DNA from: Circinella minor
Taxonomy: Eukaryota; Mucoromycota; Mucoromycetes; Mucorales; Lichtheimiaceae
Reading direction: 5' to 3'
NCBI GenBank assembly: GCA_016758965.1
Contig: JAEPRB010000017.1
Location: forward strand, 124,001 to 188,000
Length of the DNA: 64,000 nucleotides
Shown here piece after piece: positions 59,251 to 64,000 of the stretch; within the stretch, counting starts at the first letter, position 1, and every line of letters begins with the position of its first letter. The notes under the pieces are model-generated. The model saw only the letters and a program-made list of their open reading frames with translations. It searched no databases and was not told where the DNA came from. Position numbers and translations under genes: made by a program.

Positions 59251-62040
59251 TTACAGTATGTTTCCAAGAACAGATTCTATAATAAGATCCACTTGGTCTT
59301 CTCTATTATCCTGCATAGTGGTATCGTTAAGAATGGAAGAAGTACAAGGATCAACTGTGGTCCCCTGTACTGGAATGGTTGTTGTGGGTGGTAGCGGCGC
59401 TCGTAAGTCACTCAGATCGAATGAATCTCCTGTTAATGGCATTGATAAAGTGCTTGTCGTTATAGGATCTGTTTCCATGGTTGCTGATGAAGATGATATT
59501 AATGAACTTTCAAGTAGCATATTGAAATCATCATTTGATATAATGCTATGTTTATTTTTATCCATATTATTCAGTGAATGGTGAATATCAAATAGCAAAT
59601 TTTGATTTGGAGGTAATGCTGTGGCACCAGGAGTTGAAATGTTGATATGATTCATAATTGGTTCCTCAAGCACATATGGAGAAGGAGAAGCGCTTGACTC
59701 TAAAGATGACGATGAAGTGTCATTATTATTTCCAAATGTATCCAAGAATTCTGGTACTCCTGGTGATGCACTTGACAATGATGCCGATGATGATAATGAT
59801 AATGAGTTTGTGGCTGTCGTTGTGGTATCAAAACTATTAATGCTGTTGTAGTTGCTATTGTTAGATCCACCTAGTGGAGGAGCCGGGTATTTTTCAAAAA
59901 ATTGTTTGAGTTGTTTTTCAATAATAAGCATCGATGTCCAGCTAGCCCAATGATGATTTGTTGTTATTCTATGTGCTGCTTCTAGATGATACCAGGATTG
60001 TATATCCCATGGATCACGTCGATATTTAAGCATCAAAATTTTGGTACTTGTCTCCAATCCAGATGCAACTAACCCATGTGGAAGTCCCTCAGTTTGACCA
60101 CGGTAATTGGCAGGCGCGTCCAAAAATTGTCTTGTCTTTTCCAATAAGTCAACTGCCATCGGTACAACTAAATGCATTCGTATCACAACTTCAATATCAT
60201 CTAAATCGATAGGTGTTTCCATGTCTGGAGTTGTTGTAGGTATTGGCACGGGAATTCGACCATGTCGTCGACTACCGGAATGGGGTCGACTTTCATAAAT
60301 ACCATCCAATTTGGCTGCCAAGACAAATAACTTTAAAAATGAAAAATGAATCTTGTATAGAATACACGTTGCTTCAATTGTATATTGTTGTTGAACTGAC
60401 CAACGGTGTCGATTAAGTTTTATAAAGACGCTGAATGAATCCAAAATGTTATTTAAGGCTTCCTCAATATCGACTTGGGCTAAAGACAAGGCAGTGCTGT
60501 TTGATAGGGATGTTGAAATGAAAGATGGACGTCGTCGAAAAATGTTATCTTTACTTTCTGGGAAATACGCGAAAAGTCGACTACTGAATTGTGAAATGAC
60601 AGACTGACAATAAAAGCTTTCGATGAGATAATGATAGGATTTAAACATGCGTGAATTGTTGTTTTCTTGGTCAAATTGATACGAACTAGATTCTTCAAGT
60701 GTTGCTGGCGGAAATGGTCGGGTAAATTTGTTTAATACTTCTCGAGGTACTTGATCCACTGTTATTATTGTTAATATTTTAAAATAAATAAAAAAAAAAA
60801 TAGGTTGTTACACAAATTAATCCACGATTCCGGATATGAGTCAAAATAAATTAATAAAAAAGAAAAGGGAAAATGAGGCTTACATACGTTCAATACATCC
60901 TCGCATAGTAGCATTATAAGCGGACCAAAATGTCATTAAAATAGCCTCTTCTTCAATATCAGACATTCTCTGCCTGGTTTTGTGAAATAACCCAACCCGC
61001 GTTGCAATCATATGGCCTAAAGCAAACAGTGACATACCACGCTTGGCATAACCAAATGTCACTTCAAAAAGAGCTAATAATATAATTGCCTGATACCTGC
61101 TTACAGTTGCTTCTGCAGATGATCTATTGATTAAGACATAGGCATAGTTGAGGAATGGGTTTCTTTGATTTTCTGAAGTTACAGTTTCCCATAGAGAAAC
61201 AGGTTTTCCTTCCATTAGTTGTGAAATATATACAGTGGTACCATAAATCACTGTCATTAACAATGGATCAGCTGAGTCAGTCCAATAGCTTTGTAAGATC
61301 ATTGTTTTGTTAAACATGAGAGAGTACGGGTGAATACAAAAGAAACACTCAATGAATCGTACGGCTTGTTGAGGTGGTAATGAGTTAAGTGGATTAACAG
61401 TTGAATTCGTAACGTTAGTGGGATCATCAAAGAAATCCTTGCTTTGATCGAGTTGTAAGCTGTATAATGTGAAGTCAGGTTCGATATAATTTTCCAATTC
61501 CATCCTACTGAACCGTCGAATCATAATATTGATCACATCCGCTGTCATCCAAGTAAAATATTGAAGCATATCGTACATTTTAACACCACTGACCAACTTG
61601 AGAAGTTCTGCCGATTTGGTAGGTTGCCCGACAATAAGTTCATTAGAAGCACTATTGTCAGGACCGAAAAAGGATATAAAAATGTCTTTAATATAATATT
61701 GTAAACCAGTATTTTTGCCACTGAATAAATAAGATGTATCGTTGGGTGATGTTTTGTTGTAAGAAATGTTTTCAAAGATAAACTCTTTGCACAAGGAAGT
61801 CGTAAGCGATCGTGTAGGCATCTCGTTTCGTGCTAATATCAATTTGTTGACAACTGCATTTTTTGGTGGTCGTCCAACAGGTGCTGGCTTGGCATAGTGA
61901 CATTCGGTATCTTTGGCTTGGCATCTTTGACATGGTTTATTACCGTCACATTTTACCTTTTTTAATCGACATGGAAGACAGCTCACTTTACGTTTTGTAT
62001 TTGTTGACGATTGATCTTGCTGGGTTTTTGATTTACCCAT
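59251..62040 (-). CDS. Zn2Cys6 fungal-specific transcription factor
   Basis: Exons 62040-60888 and 60758-59251 (phase 1) give 886 residues. The binuclear zinc cluster lies at ~21-47: Cys21, 24, 31, 37, 40 and 47 in C-x2-C-x6-C-x5-C-x2-C-x6-C spacing, with the basic RLKKVK between Cys24 and Cys31. GRPPK, an AT-hook-like string, follows. The middle region (~200-640) is a fungal transcription factor homology domain (around SLFALGHMIATRVGLFH and WSAYNATMRG). The C-terminal ~230 residues are Ser/Thr/Asn/Pro-rich and acidic, probably an activation domain. Fungal factors of this type control metabolism or stress genes. Targets cannot be predicted. Confidence 0.93.
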
Positions 62041-62638
62041 TTGTTACTTTTTAATTTGAAGTACGAAAAAAAAGAAAGAAAAGGGGGAAGTAGAAGGTTG
62101 TTTATAGAAACCTAAAGAAGGGTAATAAAATTATTAAAACAAAATAATAGTCGAAAATTAAAAAAGAGGTATTGGAACACAAAAACACAAAAAGAAATAA
62201 AAGAAAGAGAACTTACTTGTTACTGCTCAGCGCCCAACAAAAAAAAAAGTGGAGAGGCCACTCTTAGTCACCTGAATCGCATAGTTGCAAGTCGCATTAT
62301 AAAATATTTTGGTCAGCAATAATCCTTCAAAATCCAGACAAAATTAAGTTGACAACTTCGATCTTAGTCTTGTAAATAAAAATAAAAAAAAGGGGGGGAG
62401 GGGTTTGGGGTAACAGAAGAGGTTAAACCATTACAGCGAAACTGCGAATCAAGAATTACCCGACGATTTTGTTTTGCTTTTTTTTTTTTTTAAGCTGGGA
62501 TTATCGGCATGTCATTTTTTTATGCATGCAATATACATTCAATGGAGGCCAGAAAAAATAAAATATAATTTATTTTTCTTCTCTTCTATTTTACAACTCT
62601 TCTTTCTTCTTCTTTTACTTTAAAATTATATATTAATA
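62041..62638. other. divergent promoter region
   Basis: 598 bp between the divergent Zn2Cys6 factor and Pns1-like genes. It has G-runs near 62392-62402, T-runs and CTTCTTCTT stretches before the + strand start. No gene seen. Confidence 0.65.
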
Positions 62639-64000
62639 ATGGAGCAATATTCAAAGAAGGAGGGTGAGAATTCAACTTATTATCCACCTCCACCACAACC
62701 ACAAGGTTATTCTAATACTCCACCCACATATGATTATAACAATTACGCGACACCTCCACCTCCACCAGATCAACAACATCATTCACCTCTACAACAACCT
62801 TATTATAATGGTGAACAAGTTGAAAAAGCAGTTCGTCCTTCCAGTGGATGGAAAGATATATGGGCTACAATATTATGGCTTCTTAATCTTGGCGCGTAAT
62901 TATCATTGTTCAATTCTATTTTATATTTTATTCTATATAATGAATTTATAAATGAAAAGACTAAATATGTATGTAAAGATTCATAGGTGTATCTGTTTTA
63001 GCCTTACGTACATATCATCAAAACAGTTCATCATTTGGAAGTGTTAACTCTTCTACTCAATATTCTGGTACTGTATTTGGTACTGGTGCTTTTCAAATAT
63101 TTGGCTTAGCAGCTGTAGTTGGTTTTGGTTTAAGTTTTCTTTATCTCTTACTTGCAAATGCGTAAGTATTATTTTTTATTACGTATTTAATCATTTGATT
63201 TGTTTATTGTTTTGTTTTTTCTTGACTATCCTGACTTCAGAAAAGAAAATTGTTATGATTTACCGTTTTGCCTATGAAAACAACTCCACTCACATGAACA
63301 TTTAATTTTTTGGGTTACATATATGTATTATAGATTTCCTCGCATCATGATTATTATAACGTTTATTGGCAGTATCATTGTTTATTTCGGAGTTACCATT
63401 TATTATTTTACACAACATTATTATTCAGCAGCAATCGTATTCTTGATCTTTTCATGTTTATATTTACTTGCATTTTGGTGGTGGAGAAGTAGGATACCCT
63501 TTGCTACAGGTAAATTGAAAAAAAGTCCGACACAAGATATCATCCCACCTTCCTTTCATTTTTTTTTTGTTTGTTATTTCTATCATCCTACCTCTAATTT
63601 ATATATATTTGACCTTTGGTATCGAAAAAAAAAATGTATTATTAGTAATGTTGGATACAGTATGTCAAATCTGTCGAAAACATCCAAGTTCAATTGTAGC
63701 AGGTGTTATTTCTCTTATTATTCAAACTGCTTTTTCAATTTGGTTCTCGTTGGTTATTGTTGGAGCATACCAAACTTGGTATAGTACAACAAGTAATAAT
63801 GCACGACTCAATCTAGCTATGGTTTTTATTGTGTTTTCATATTATTGGACTTCTCAGGTATGATAGTAATTAAAACCAGGGGAAAGGGGTTCAGAGGTTG
63901 AAAGGGATAGATAGGCCCTTAATTCATACGTGATAAAATAACAAATATTTATGATAAATGTGTAATTTATGATTTATATTATGATATTAATGTAGGTTAT
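62639..64000 (+). CDS. PNS1: choline transporter-like protein (Pns1/CTL family), 5' part
   Basis: Five exons are visible, the last cut by the window end: 62639-62895, 62979-63161, 63334-63509, 63646-63857 and 63996-64000+. The Pro/Tyr/Gln-rich cytosolic N terminus (~70 residues) is followed by transmembrane helices. Typical CTL blocks are KDIWATILWLLNL, YYSAAIVFLIFSCLYL and RSRIPFATVMLDTV with SIVAGVISLIIQTAFSIWF. The acceptor at 62978 was chosen because it restores the frame (GC|A TTC ATA GGT). The family moves choline or related cations across the plasma or organelle membrane, but yeast Pns1 has no clear choline-uptake role. The rest of the protein lies beyond the window. Confidence 0.88.

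Noticed and set aside
62896..62986. Acceptor CATAG at 62986 for the second Pns1 exon
   Set aside because: It puts the next exon in the wrong frame; the AAAG acceptor ending at 62978 restores the family sequence.

Overview
The window is nuclear DNA of a filamentous fungus, most likely an early-diverging one (Mucoromycota, probably Mucorales). The signs are: AT-rich sequence, many 50-150 bp GTAAGT...AG introns, 4 kb stretches of low-complexity intergenic DNA, an RNAi-type RNA-dependent RNA polymerase, a PRL-type phosphatase, a full-length neurofibromin, an M13 peptidase and a Zn2Cys6 transcription factor. The organism assignment is inference from gene content and style. No tRNA, rRNA or CRISPR was found. 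All exon coordinates below were read by eye from splice signals and checked by codon arithmetic; no transcript evidence was available.

Layout. 1-5 kb: tail of an unknown gene, then two tandem TPR/F-box/LRR paralogues. 5.0-5.8 kb: a perfect (TAA)88 microsatellite. 5.83-11.15 kb: an intact, recently inserted Ty3/gypsy retrotransposon with identical 329 bp LTRs and a candidate -1 frameshift signal between gag and pol. 12.9-17.2 kb: PRL phosphatase (+), a single-pass membrane protein with a PPxY motif (-), and a sepiapterin-reductase-like SDR (-). 17.3-21.5 kb: a 4.1 kb segment bounded by diverged inverted repeats. It holds palindromes, a broken multi-exon gene with a VEIKAP motif reminiscent of PD-(D/E)XK nucleases, and an 80 bp MITE candidate with a 6 bp target duplication. 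21.7-28 kb: an ATRIP/Rad26-like checkpoint gene (-) and a YEATS/Taf14-like gene (+). 28-31.4 kb: tandem GNAT acetyltransferases and an Anp1/Mnn9-type glycosyltransferase, all on minus. 31.4-35.4 kb: gene-poor AT-rich DNA. 35.4-39.8 kb: RdRP (+). 40-41.1 kb: BAP29/31 (Yet)-type ER protein (-). 42.8-45.9 kb: M13/neprilysin-type peptidase (-). 46.6-57.1 kb: a 19-exon neurofibromin/IRA RasGAP (+). 57.5-58 kb: small heat-shock protein with clear heat-shock elements (-). 59.2-62 kb: Zn2Cys6 transcription factor (-). 62.6-64 kb: 5' part of a choline-transporter-like (Pns1/CTL) gene running off the end.

Most genes are housekeeping or signalling genes with no obvious joint pathway, as is usual in fungal chromosomes. 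A loose theme is genome defence and checkpoint: RdRP-dependent silencing and the ATRIP homologue sit in the same window as an intact retrotransposon and DNA-transposon debris. That link is only proximity. The most interesting items are the retrotransposon frameshift signal, the inverted-repeat segment with the broken gene and nested MITE, the glycosyltransferase lacking the second Asp of its expected DxD, the PRL phosphatase lacking a CaaX box, and convergent genes whose stop codons lie only 18 bp apart.
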